Below are positions 57,263 to 64,000 of a DNA stretch of 64,000 bases, piece by piece; position 1 is the stretch's first letter, and each line of letters begins with the position of its first letter. The notes under the pieces were generated by a model, which was given only the letters and a program-made list of their open reading frames with translations, had not been told where the DNA came from and searched no databases. A program made the position numbers and the translations under genes. Origin of the DNA: Borreliella japonica (GTDB lineage Bacteria; Spirochaetota; Spirochaetia; Borreliales; Borreliaceae); assembly GCF_900099615.1 (NCBI RefSeq), contig NZ_FMTE01000004.1, positions 124,001-188,000 of the forward strand, in the 5' to 3' direction.

Positions 57263-58726
57263 CTATCCTTTTGATACAATCAATCTAAAACCAATGTTTG
57301 GAGAGCTCCAATTTTTCAAAAAAGAAGCTTTAGTTGATGGATTGAGTAAATTATTGTTTTGATAAGGGTATGTTCTAATTTCTGTTATCAATGAATAAAA
57401 ATTTGAATTTTCGTTATAAAAATTTTTTTCATTTTTGAATATTGCAATATCATTAAAGGATGAATTTTGCATTAAATTCCAAAACCCAACTTTTTTTGAT
57501 ATTTCATTAATATTTAAAGGTTTTTTGTTTGGTTCTTTTTGGTACAATTCCCATTCTTGTGATATGGGGAGTCTTGCTTTTAATCCGTCGGGAAGTTTTT
57601 TAGAGTACCAGTTGGCATATTCTATTGCTGAGAAATAAGATATTCCCGTGATAGCTTCATTTAAGCCTATTTGATTAAAATTTTTAAGATAATTTTCATC
57701 TACAAGTTGTTCTTTTATTAAATTTTCTTTATTATTTAATGTCCATTTTGGATTTTCTTTTAAAAAATCTTGATACTCATATTTTGTAACATTTTGTTCT
57801 TGAATAAGAAATTCTTTTATACTATAGGTAGATTTTAGTGAAATATTTTTTGAATCTAGTTCATAATTTTGAATTTTTTCGATTTTATTTGAATTTATTT
57901 TTTTAAATCCAGGTAACGTTATATTAATGTTTTCATTTTTAGAAGTTAATTGAATGTTTTCATTGTCTAGAGTTTTGGTTAATTTTTTAACCCAAGGCTC
58001 ATTTTTTGTTAACATTTTTAAATCTTTATTTAAATTTTCTAAAAACCAAAAAATAGCTCTATTTTCTAAGTCAAAATTTGTTTTTAAAGAGTTCCATATT
58101 TTTTCTTGATTGCTATTGCTTTGGTCTATTGAATATACCATTTTGTATGAATCTAAAAAATCTTTAAACATTTCGATTGAATTCAAGTGAGGTATGGAAT
58201 CTTTGAGAAATTTTTTAATGTATTTGGGATGTTCTTTGAGTTCACTAGATATTAAGGAAAATACAGGAATTAATTTTGTATTTTCATTAATATTTTTTAT
58301 TTTCACCATTATAGAGAGCTCTTTTTGTCTTTGTTTAATGATCTTTTCAGGATCAACCAGTTCTAAATTTATTTGTAAACTGTAGCTTCCAAAAAATTTG
58401 TTGTGAATTTTTATGTTTTGCTCGTATGTTTTAAATCCCATCCTTTTTGCTTTAATAATTCCTTCAGTAGTATTTATATATCTGTTAAGAGGAGTTCTGC
58501 CGATATATTTTTCGTTTAAATAGATGTAAGTGTTTTCAATATTGGAATTTATTTTTAAATATGCTCCTGGATTTTTAAACTTAGGTATGACAATTGAAAT
58601 TGATATTAAGCTTAAAAGCAATATTATTGTTGTAATGAATACGTAAATTTTGGGAGCTACTCCTAGAATTGGCTTTAATTTAACTTCAAAAAGCTCAACA
58701 TTTGAATTTTCATCAATTTCTTTCAT
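57263..58726 (-). CDS. Membrane-anchored PEGA + SUMF1 (formylglycine-enzyme-like) protein
   Basis: The 487-residue protein has a short cytoplasmic part, one membrane helix (VFITTIILLLSLISISIVI, ~30-48) and a PEGA domain just outside (NTYIYLNEKYIGRTPLNRYI). A long helical linker follows, then a C-terminal SUMF1/FGE-like domain (KYEYQDFLKENPKW, GISYFSAIEYANWYSKKLPD, LPISQEWELYQ, SPNIGFRLIV). The FGE catalytic cysteine pair is not seen, so a binding or scaffold role is more likely than enzyme activity. A strong promoter places its transcript start at or next to the ATG. Confidence 0.82.
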   Translation of the reverse strand: MKEIDENSNVELFEVKLKPILGVAPKIYVFITTIILLLSLISISIVIPKFKNPGAYLKINSNIENTYIYLNEKYIGRTPLNRYINTTEGIIKAKRMGFKTYEQNIKIHNKFFGSYSLQINLELVDPEKIIKQRQKELSIMVKIKNINENTKLIPVFSLISSELKEHPKYIKKFLKDSIPHLNSIEMFKDFLDSYKMVYSIDQSNSNQEKIWNSLKTNFDLENRAIFWFLENLNKDLKMLTKNEPWVKKLTKTLDNENIQLTSKNENINITLPGFKKINSNKIEKIQNYELDSKNISLKSTYSIKEFLIQEQNVTKYEYQDFLKENPKWTLNNKENLIKEQLVDENYLKNFNQIGLNEAITGISYFSAIEYANWYSKKLPDGLKARLPISQEWELYQKEPNKKPLNINEISKKVGFWNLMQNSSFNDIAIFKNEKNFYNENSNFYSLITEIRTYPYQNNNLLNPSTKASFLKNWSSPNIGFRLIVSKG

Positions 58727-58733
58727 CTTTTAA

Positions 58734-58763
58734 AGTATAGAAAAGTATTTAAATAAGTGTCAA
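58734..58763 (-). promoter_or_regulatory. Strong promoter with likely leaderless start
   Basis: On the minus strand a perfect TTGACA (58763-58758) and TATACT (58739-58734) are separated by 18 bp. Only 7 nt lie between the -10 and the ATG of the PEGA-SUMF1 gene at 58726, so the mRNA should begin at or next to the start codon. No ribosome site is present. Confidence 0.65.
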
Positions 58764-58776
58764 TATTTTGTATGAT
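58748..58776 (+). promoter_or_regulatory. Promoter of lepB, overlapping the divergent promoter
   Basis: TTTAAA (58748-58753) and TATGAT (58771-58776) are separated by 17 bp. The start would be near 58783, and GAGG at 58785-58788 serves the ATG at 58797. The region is shared with the divergent promoter at 58734-58763, so the two may compete. Confidence 0.5.
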
Positions 58777-58796
58777 TTAATTCTTGAGGTTAGATT

Positions 58797-59777
58797 ATGT
58801 ATTTAAGAAAATTGGATAAATTTGCATCTTTTTTGGTATACCTTATTGAAAAATACTTGACATATCGAAAAAGAAAGAAGTATTACTGCAAATTAAGGGC
58901 GAAGAAACGAGGATTTTTGCTCAACTTTTTATTTGATTTTGTAGCAGCAGCAATTTTTGTACTGGTAATAAATCAGTATTTTGTTCAAGCTTATAAAATA
59001 CCATCAGGTTCAATGGAAGATACTCTTCAAATAGGGGATTTTTTATTTGTAGATAAATTTTCTTACGGTCCTGAACTTTTACCAGGATTATTTAAGATTG
59101 ATGGTTTTAAAATTCCAGAAGAATCCGATGTTATTATTTTTGAAAATCCAGAGTATAAATCAAAGGGTGTTTTTTTTGATATTTTTCAAAGAATACTTTA
59201 CATGTTAACTTTATCTTTTGTTGACCTTGATAAAGATGAATATGGTAATCCCAATGTTAGATTTCTCGTAAAAAGAGGTGTATTCTCAGACGGTAAAGTT
59301 GTTAAATTTAATAATGGTAAAGCTTATGTTAAAAGAGAAGGCGAAGAAAATTTTATTTTAGAAGATTCTTATCGGGATTTGGTTGGTCAAAATTTTAATA
59401 TTAAAAAAATTGTGGCAAATGAGGATTATGGTATTTATGGTGATTTTGCTATGTTTGTTGCTCTGAGTCAGTTAAATATAAATTTAAGCAGTACCCCCGA
59501 TTTTTCATTTTTTGATGTTAGAGTGATTGATAGGTTTGAATTTGAAAGATTGGAATATAAGTATTTGTCCGCTTTTATGCCCTATGTTGATTATTATATG
59601 GAAAAAGCTATAATAAGAGATTATGGTATTTATGTTCCTTATGGATATATTTTGCCAATTGGAGACAATAGGGACAATTCTCATGATGGTCGATTTTTTG
59701 GAGTAATTAATAAGGATAAAGTGCTTGGAAGAACTTTGATAATATATCTTCCATTTTCCAGAATAGGATTTATTTAA
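58797..59777 (+). CDS. lepB: Signal peptidase I
   Basis: Cleaves signal peptides from exported proteins at the inner membrane. One membrane helix (~42-62) precedes the catalytic serine S72 in IPSGSMEDTLQIGD. The catalytic lysine K159 is in VRFLVKRG. Box E, PIGDNRDNSHDGRFFG, is near the C-terminus. The 326 residues include a long insertion between the boxes. It is followed within 1 bp by a second, degenerate paralogue, and lies back to back with the PEGA-SUMF1 gene. Confidence 0.94.
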   Translation: MYLRKLDKFASFLVYLIEKYLTYRKRKKYYCKLRAKKRGFLLNFLFDFVAAAIFVLVINQYFVQAYKIPSGSMEDTLQIGDFLFVDKFSYGPELLPGLFKIDGFKIPEESDVIIFENPEYKSKGVFFDIFQRILYMLTLSFVDLDKDEYGNPNVRFLVKRGVFSDGKVVKFNNGKAYVKREGEENFILEDSYRDLVGQNFNIKKIVANEDYGIYGDFAMFVALSQLNINLSSTPDFSFFDVRVIDRFEFERLEYKYLSAFMPYVDYYMEKAIIRDYGIYVPYGYILPIGDNRDNSHDGRFFGVINKDKVLGRTLIIYLPFSRIGFI

Positions 59778-59778
59778 A

Positions 59779-60417
59779 GTGGCTCCTTCATATTTAACTT
59801 TCGAACAAAGAATTTTAAGGAAAAAGCAAAGAAAAATTTTTTTTAAATATGTTTTAACATTTTTAATGTTAAATTTTTTTTTCACAAAGTTTGTTTTGCA
59901 AATTTTTATGATTAAAGGCAATGAGATGTTACCAACAATAACAAAAAATGCCAGTTTATTTTTTGTTGCAACACATATAACATCTTTTTTTATTCCTTTA
60001 AAAATGAATGATATTGTTCTTTATGAAGATTTTAGGTTAAGCGATAATTTTTTATTAACTTTAATAAAAGATTTCTTTTTTTTAAATAAAATTTTTAAAA
60101 GAGCAAGCTATAAAGTATCAAGAATAGCAGCTGTTCAGGGCGATTCTGTTTATGTTAGAGGTTTGAATGTTCTGGTAAATAAAAAGGATACAGATTTTTT
60201 TTATTTGAATGGCAATTTGGTTAGCTATTACAAGTTGAATAATTTTTTCAATACAGATGAAGTGGTTAAGTGTTTTATTTTGAAAAAAAATGAAATTTTT
60301 TTATTGAATGATAATTTAAGTGTTTTGAATGATTCTAGAATATTTGGTCCTATTAACAAAAATGCTGTTGTTTCGTTTTTGGCTTTTAAGGTAGTGGACT
60401 ATAAGATTGTTAAATAA
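59779..60417 (+). CDS. Signal peptidase I paralogue lacking catalytic Ser and Lys
   Basis: The 212-residue protein keeps the signal-peptidase layout: an N-terminal helix ([20 protein letters not shown]), a box-B-like KGNEMLPTI, a box-D-like [15 protein letters not shown] and a box-E-like [17 protein letters not shown]. At the catalytic serine position there is Glu (E49 in GNEM). At the lysine position, just before the conserved Arg, there is Ser (S114 in [10 protein letters not shown]). I infer no peptidase activity; it may be a regulator or partner of LepB. The start is GTG at 59779, one base after the lepB stop; it overlaps the next gene by 11 bp. Confidence 0.8.
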   Translation: MAPSYLTFEQRILRKKQRKIFFKYVLTFLMLNFFFTKFVLQIFMIKGNEMLPTITKNASLFFVATHITSFFIPLKMNDIVLYEDFRLSDNFLLTLIKDFFFLNKIFKRASYKVSRIAAVQGDSVYVRGLNVLVNKKDTDFFYLNGNLVSYYKLNNFFNTDEVVKCFILKKNEIFLLNDNLSVLNDSRIFGPINKNAVVSFLAFKVVDYKIVK

Positions 60418-60838
60418 AATTTTTGTTGATGCTGATTCTTGTAATTTTAAGATAATAAAATTTTTACAAAAATTTATATTGCACAATAAATCAAAACTTA
60501 TTGTAGTTTCTAATAAGTTTTTAAGTTTGGAAAAAACAGAAAATGTTGCTTTAGAGGTGGTGGACAATGTTGATGTATTTATTTTGAATTTAGCAGACAG
60601 GAGCAGCCTTGTGATTACTCGAGATATTTTTTTTGCTAAACTTCTTTTAGATCTTGAGGTTAAGGTTATGAATGATGAGGGTCGAATTTTTAATATAAAT
60701 AATATAAATTATTTATATTTTAGATCTAAGATTAATTTCAATTTGAAAATTAAGACTAAAAAATATTATGATGAAGATTTTAATAAATCTAGATATGATA
60801 AATTTATAACAAACTTTTATTCTTTATTCTTTAGTTAA
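60407..60838 (+). CDS. YaiI/YqxD-family (UPF0178) protein
   Basis: The 143-residue protein matches the UPF0178 family, related to NYN/PIN-like nuclease folds. [17 protein letters not shown] is the diagnostic start, with acidic residues where PIN-like enzymes bind metal; [20 protein letters not shown] is the second block with Asp. The function is not established; RNA cleavage is possible. It starts with TTG inside the end of the signal-peptidase paralogue and its 3' end overlaps the BamB-like gene by 15 bp on the other strand. Confidence 0.85.
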   Translation: MLNKIFVDADSCNFKIIKFLQKFILHNKSKLIVVSNKFLSLEKTENVALEVVDNVDVFILNLADRSSLVITRDIFFAKLLLDLEVKVMNDEGRIFNINNINYLYFRSKINFNLKIKTKKYYDEDFNKSRYDKFITNFYSLFFS

Positions 60839-61873
60839 TTTTTTGTTTTCCAATTTCCACAAACCTTTGCCTTGAGTTAATATGTAAATCGTGTTGTTTG
60901 ATACGGGAATAATATCGTTAAGGCCCGTTTTGCCTAGCTGAGAACCGTTATAAGCTCCAGGCTCTACGGATTTTGAGGGCGCTTGTAAAGCAAAAATTCC
61001 TTCTTTATTTTTTGTAAATTCTGCAAATCCATTATTACTTCCGATTAATATTGCATCATTAAATTCTCTTGCAAAGTAGCCGCTAAATTCACCTACTTCG
61101 TCTTGAATAAATATTGGTGTTGTATAATTATTTGCATTCGAATACACCTTAAATTTTGTGTCTAAATTGTTATAACCACCAGTCATTACTAAAATTTCAG
61201 AAAAACCCCTAATGCTTGTTTTAATGATAGGCATTATTTCTTTGGTTTGTTGATAGTCTATACTTGTGTATGTATTATTGTTTATTTGCCATATTTTAAG
61301 TGAATTTCCTGTAATTAAGTTATCCTCATTTGATATTTGTAAAAATTTGTCATTTTCATTAGCTTGTGATGGTGTTTTGTCAGCCCCTTGCAGATCAAAA
61401 ATTCTCTCTTGATTATTTTTATCTATAGCCAAAATATGTGCTTCTTTTATGCCCTCTTTTCCCACAGATTTTAAGAATTTATATGCTTTTAGTGGTTTTT
61501 TAAATTTTAATATCCAATCGTTTCCACTTAACTCGCAAACTTCTAGTTCTGCTGTTTTGTTTTGTGCTAAAAGGTAGGTTTTACCAGATACATTTACAAT
61601 ATCATTTACAAACTCATAAGAATTGCTCAAATCAATTTTTTCAATCTTGCCGTTTTCTTTTTTAAATAAATGCATGGCTGCAATGTAAAGCGTTTCTCCT
61701 ACTAGAGAAATTCCTCTTGGACTTGAACTACCCAAAATATTATATTCATGTTTTATTTCTTGCAGATTTCCTAGTTGTGAAAATATGGATTCGCTTGAGC
61801 ATCCTGGTAGTAAAAATATTAATAAGCTTAAAATTAATCTTTTTTTAAAATAGTTTTCATATCTTTGTTTCAT
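60824..61873 (-). CDS. bamB: BamB-like beta-propeller lipoprotein
   Basis: This lipoprotein has a signal peptide ending in LLPGC (lipobox). The mature 320 residues show repeating beta-strand units, such as [20 protein letters not shown] and [20 protein letters not shown], which fit a propeller. In B. burgdorferi a lipoprotein at this gene position (BB0028, from memory) was reported as part of the outer-membrane beta-barrel assembly (BAM) complex and compared with BamB. It is 8 bp downstream of the barrel-like gene and shares its promoter. Sequence likeness to E. coli BamB is weak, so the name rests on context and literature memory. Confidence 0.72.
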   Translation of the reverse strand: MKQRYENYFKKRLILSLLIFLLPGCSSESIFSQLGNLQEIKHEYNILGSSSPRGISLVGETLYIAAMHLFKKENGKIEKIDLSNSYEFVNDIVNVSGKTYLLAQNKTAELEVCELSGNDWILKFKKPLKAYKFLKSVGKEGIKEAHILAIDKNNQERIFDLQGADKTPSQANENDKFLQISNEDNLITGNSLKIWQINNNTYTSIDYQQTKEIMPIIKTSIRGFSEILVMTGGYNNLDTKFKVYSNANNYTTPIFIQDEVGEFSGYFAREFNDAILIGSNNGFAEFTKNKEGIFALQAPSKSVEPGAYNGSQLGKTGLNDIIPVSNNTIYILTQGKGLWKLENKKLTKE

Positions 61874-61880
61874 TTTTACC

Positions 61881-62519
61881 CTACAATTTATTTACATTTA
61901 CTGTAACTGATAATGATATAAGTGCAAAATGCGCCATTTTAGCATAATTTCCAAATTCAAACATCATCCACCAAGATGTTGTTGCTCCAAAAGACCATTT
62001 ATGGTTGAAGTTCCATAAAATTCCAGTTCCAAAAGAAATTGTAGGTAGTGTGTCAAAAGTTCTTAAATTTGTAATATTGTTATTTCTATCCCCGTATGTA
62101 TTAAGAGAAAACCCCATGTTTGTGAAAACTGGAATTTGAAATAATTCTCCTATATCAAATATATAGTTTACTGAAAATGTAATAGGTACACTATAAAAAA
62201 TTTTACCTACACTTGAATCTGGATTTAATATATTAAAAGAATGGTTAATGTCAAAGTTAAACATATATCTCAGTTCAAGTCCGATTGCCAAGTTGTTTAA
62301 AATATGGTACTGATATTTTATTGCCCCAATACCTCCTGGATATAAATTGGTAGGATAAGCTTTTGATAAGTCATTGTAAAAAACAGGCACCCCAACACTT
62401 AAATCTATTCCCAAAGTAGAGTTTGTATGTCTATCAATATTGACTGCGGCTTCAATTTTTTTTATGTTTACACCAATTAGCAAGGTTGCAATTAGCATTA
62501 TAAAAAGATATTTTTTCAT
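61881..62519 (-). CDS. Predicted outer-membrane beta-barrel protein
   Basis: The 212-residue protein has a signal peptide (YLFIMLIATLLIGVNIKKIEA) and a mature chain of alternating hydrophobic strands with aromatic ends (AIKYQYHILNNLAIGLELRY, VNYIFDIGELFQIPVFTNM, HFALISLSVTVNVNKL). The terminal strand ends in Leu rather than Phe. An eight-stranded barrel fits the length. It is first in a two-gene transcript with the BamB-like gene and has a strong promoter upstream. Pore or adhesion role unknown. Confidence 0.75.
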   Translation of the reverse strand: MKKYLFIMLIATLLIGVNIKKIEAAVNIDRHTNSTLGIDLSVGVPVFYNDLSKAYPTNLYPGGIGAIKYQYHILNNLAIGLELRYMFNFDINHSFNILNPDSSVGKIFYSVPITFSVNYIFDIGELFQIPVFTNMGFSLNTYGDRNNNITNLRTFDTLPTISFGTGILWNFNHKWSFGATTSWWMMFEFGNYAKMAHFALISLSVTVNVNKL

Positions 62520-62554
62520 TATTCTCTATTCTTTTAAAATTATTATCCTTGTTT

Positions 62555-62583
62555 ATTATAGTTGAAAACAAATTTAATTACAA
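62555..62583 (-). promoter_or_regulatory. Promoter of the barrel-bamB pair
   Basis: On the minus strand TTGTAA (62583-62578) and a perfect TATAAT (62560-62555) are separated by 17 bp. The start lies near 62548, about 30 nt before the ATG at 62519, with AAGGA between them. Confidence 0.65.
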
Positions 62584-62668
62584 TTTGAAATTTATAAGTT
62601 TAGCTTTCCTTATATTGATAATCTAAGTATAATATTAAGGTAATCTTGTTGGGTTTAAGAGGCATATT

Positions 62669-63574
62669 TTGAATACTGTGTTTAATGGTAAGGATTTTGC
62701 AAATAAGTATTATTTAATGTTGAAAGAATTCTTAAAACAGCACGATTTGAGAGATAAAATTGCATTAAAGGTGCTTTTAGCAAATGATGAGCCTGCAAGC
62801 AAGCTTTATGTTTCAATTAAGAATCGAGTTGCAAAAGAGATCGGCTTAAATGTTGAGGTAATTAAATTTTCTACAAATTCTGTTCAAAGCGATGTTTTAG
62901 AAGTAATTGATAGGGAAAATAAAAATTTAAGTACAGATGGGATTATTGTTCAATTGCCCCTTTTGAAAGGTATGGATTTAAATTCTATTTTAAATGGCAT
63001 AGTTTATTCAAAAGATGTTGATGGTTTATCTTTTGTTAATTTGGGTAAAATGATTTTGGGCGATAAAAAAGGATTTATTCCTTGTACAGCTCTTGCTGTA
63101 TTAAAGATTTTGCAAGATAAAAGGATAAAAACATCGGGGAAAACGGTTGTTGTAGTCGGCAGGAGTCCTCTTGTAGGAAAGCCTATTTCAATATTGCTCT
63201 CATCAAAGCCTTATGATGCAACTGTTATTTCTTGTCACAGTAAAAGTATTTATTTAGATGTTTATTTAAGGCAGGCGGATATTGTTATTTCTGCTGTTGG
63301 TAAGCCTAAGTTAATAGACAAAAGCATGTTATGCGGAAAACCTTATGTAATTGATATTGGTATTTCTGAAATTGATACTGATAACGGAAAAATTCTCTCA
63401 GGCGATACAGATTTTGATAATATTAAAGATTGTGTTAAATTTATTACCCCTGTTAAGGGAGGAATAGGACCTGTTACGGTTCTTATGTTAATGTTTAACA
63501 CAATTAAAGCTCATTTGATTAATAATAATATGTTTGGCATTTTGGATCGGTTGGAAAAATTAATGGAGGTGTAA
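62669..63574 (+). CDS. folD: FolD, methylene-THF dehydrogenase/cyclohydrolase
   Basis: The bifunctional enzyme converts 5,10-methylene-THF to 10-formyl-THF. The catalytic lysine is in KLYVSIKNRVAKEIG, and the conserved VQLPLLKGMD and nucleotide-binding VVVGRSPLVGKPISILL are present. The C-terminal KGGIGPVTVLMLMFNT is intact. The 301-residue length is typical. The start is TTG at 62669. Its product supplies Fmt (28.8 kb). A TATAAT box lies at 62628-62633. It ends one base before yebC. Confidence 0.96.
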   Translation: MNTVFNGKDFANKYYLMLKEFLKQHDLRDKIALKVLLANDEPASKLYVSIKNRVAKEIGLNVEVIKFSTNSVQSDVLEVIDRENKNLSTDGIIVQLPLLKGMDLNSILNGIVYSKDVDGLSFVNLGKMILGDKKGFIPCTALAVLKILQDKRIKTSGKTVVVVGRSPLVGKPISILLSSKPYDATVISCHSKSIYLDVYLRQADIVISAVGKPKLIDKSMLCGKPYVIDIGISEIDTDNGKILSGDTDFDNIKDCVKFITPVKGGIGPVTVLMLMFNTIKAHLINNNMFGILDRLEKLMEV

Positions 63575-64000
63575 ATGTCTGGTCACAGCAAATGGTCAAC
63601 AATAAAGAGGAAAAAAGGTGCTCTTGATGCAAAGCGTAATAAAATTTTTACAAAGCTAATAAGAGAAATAACTATTGCAGCTAAAATAGGGGGGGGGGAT
63701 ATTGAGTCTAATCCAAGACTAAGAGTCGCTGTTAATAAAGCTAAAGTTGCCAATATGCCAAAAGATAATATTGAGAAGGCAATAAAAAAGGGTGTTGGCG
63801 GTAATGAAGGGGTAGAATATTTTGAAATCACTTATGAGGCTTATGCTCCTTATGGAGTGGCTTTAATGATTAAATGCTTGACAGACAATAAAAACAGAAC
63901 TTCTAGTGATGTAAAAAGTGCTCTTTCAAAAGGTGGAGGATCTCTTGGGACCCCAGGTTCAGTCTCATATATGTTTTACAGAAAAGGTCTTATTGTCTAT
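63575..64000 (+). CDS. yebC: YebC/PmpR-family protein, 3' end cut by window
   Basis: The first 142 residues are present and the frame is open to the window end. The opening [20 protein letters not shown] is the family signature; [20 protein letters not shown] and [15 protein letters not shown] follow. YebC proteins are DNA-binding regulators, and some relieve ribosome stalling at proline runs. ATG at 63575 follows the folD stop directly and GGAGG stands 6 nt before. A run of ten G bases lies early in the gene at 63689-63698. Confidence 0.95.
   Translation, partial: MSGHSKWSTIKRKKGALDAKRNKIFTKLIREITIAAKIGGGDIESNPRLRVAVNKAKVANMPKDNIEKAIKKGVGGNEGVEYFEITYEAYAPYGVALMIKCLTDNKNRTSSDVKSALSKGGGSLGTPGSVSYMFYRKGLIVY
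63689..63698 (+). repeat. G10 homopolymer inside yebC
   Basis: Ten G bases encode Gly-Gly-Gly-Asp near residue 39 of YebC. It is the longest G run in this AT-rich window. Slippage would truncate the protein early. Confidence 0.9.

Overview
This 64 kb window is chromosomal DNA of a Lyme-group Borrelia (Borreliella) spirochete. The evidence is the very low GC content, compact gene packing, TTG/GTG starts, a V-type ATPase, the Borrelia outer-membrane protein P13, the PUR-domain regulator BpuR, and a one-piece tmRNA whose tag reads AKNNNFTSSNLVMAA. Gene order matches the left arm of the B. burgdorferi chromosome as I remember it, shown reversed. The + strand is rich in G and T in genes of both orientations, as expected for the leading strand. 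I see no rRNA, insertion sequence, prophage or CRISPR array. No stretch over 300 bp is empty: the largest space between proteins (41.1-41.85 kb) holds tmRNA and tRNA-Gly.

Layout. 0-6 kb: V-ATPase membrane subunits (first gene cut by the window edge), an unknown exported protein, lepA and ldh. 6-9.4 kb (- strand): comM-like ATPase, sufU and sufS, with a 28-bp perfect palindrome upstream of sufS. 9.5-11.2 kb: two unknown + strand genes. 11.2-25.7 kb: a continuous 13-gene - strand train: HAD phosphatase, M29 aminopeptidase, DUF212 protein, membrane lipoprotein, RnfC-RnfD-like fusion, RnfA/E-like protein, RF2 (programmed frameshift), PEGA protein, ftsY, YwqK-like protein, and a LolCDE-type lipoprotein exporter. 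25.8-30.8 kb: peptidase, thioredoxin-fold protein, def, fmt and a PASTA protein. 30.8-39.5 kb: rsmE, trxA, ybeY, CBS protein, TPR protein, the glycolytic gap-pgk-tpiA-secG run, and ung. 39.7-42.8 kb: two VUT/YhhQ-type transporters, tmRNA, tRNA-Gly, bpuR and rnhB. 42.9-48.4 kb: smc, two unknowns, phoU and cheR. 48.6-56.1 kb: PpiD/SurA-like foldase, lipoprotein, plsC, parE and parC. 56.2-62.5 kb: an envelope cluster with p13, smpB, a PEGA+SUMF1 protein, two signal-peptidase-I paralogues, a YaiI protein, a BamB-like lipoprotein and an outer-membrane barrel candidate. 62.7-64 kb: folD and the 5' part of yebC.

The genes are mostly housekeeping: ATP-driven ion pumping, lactate fermentation and glycolysis, translation and its rescue, lipoprotein and outer-membrane biogenesis, and chromosome management. 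The most unusual item is the Rnf-like pair at 18.75-21.63 kb. It keeps the RnfC, RnfD and RnfA/E sequence framework but has lost the cysteines that hold iron-sulfur clusters and the flavin/NADH-site motif. This suggests an iron-free, repurposed remnant of an Rnf/Nqr ion-translocating complex in a bacterium thought to do without most iron. Other points of note are a signal-peptidase paralogue lacking both catalytic residues, two candidate leaderless promoters, two possible AUU start codons, and G-homopolymer tracts inside essential genes.
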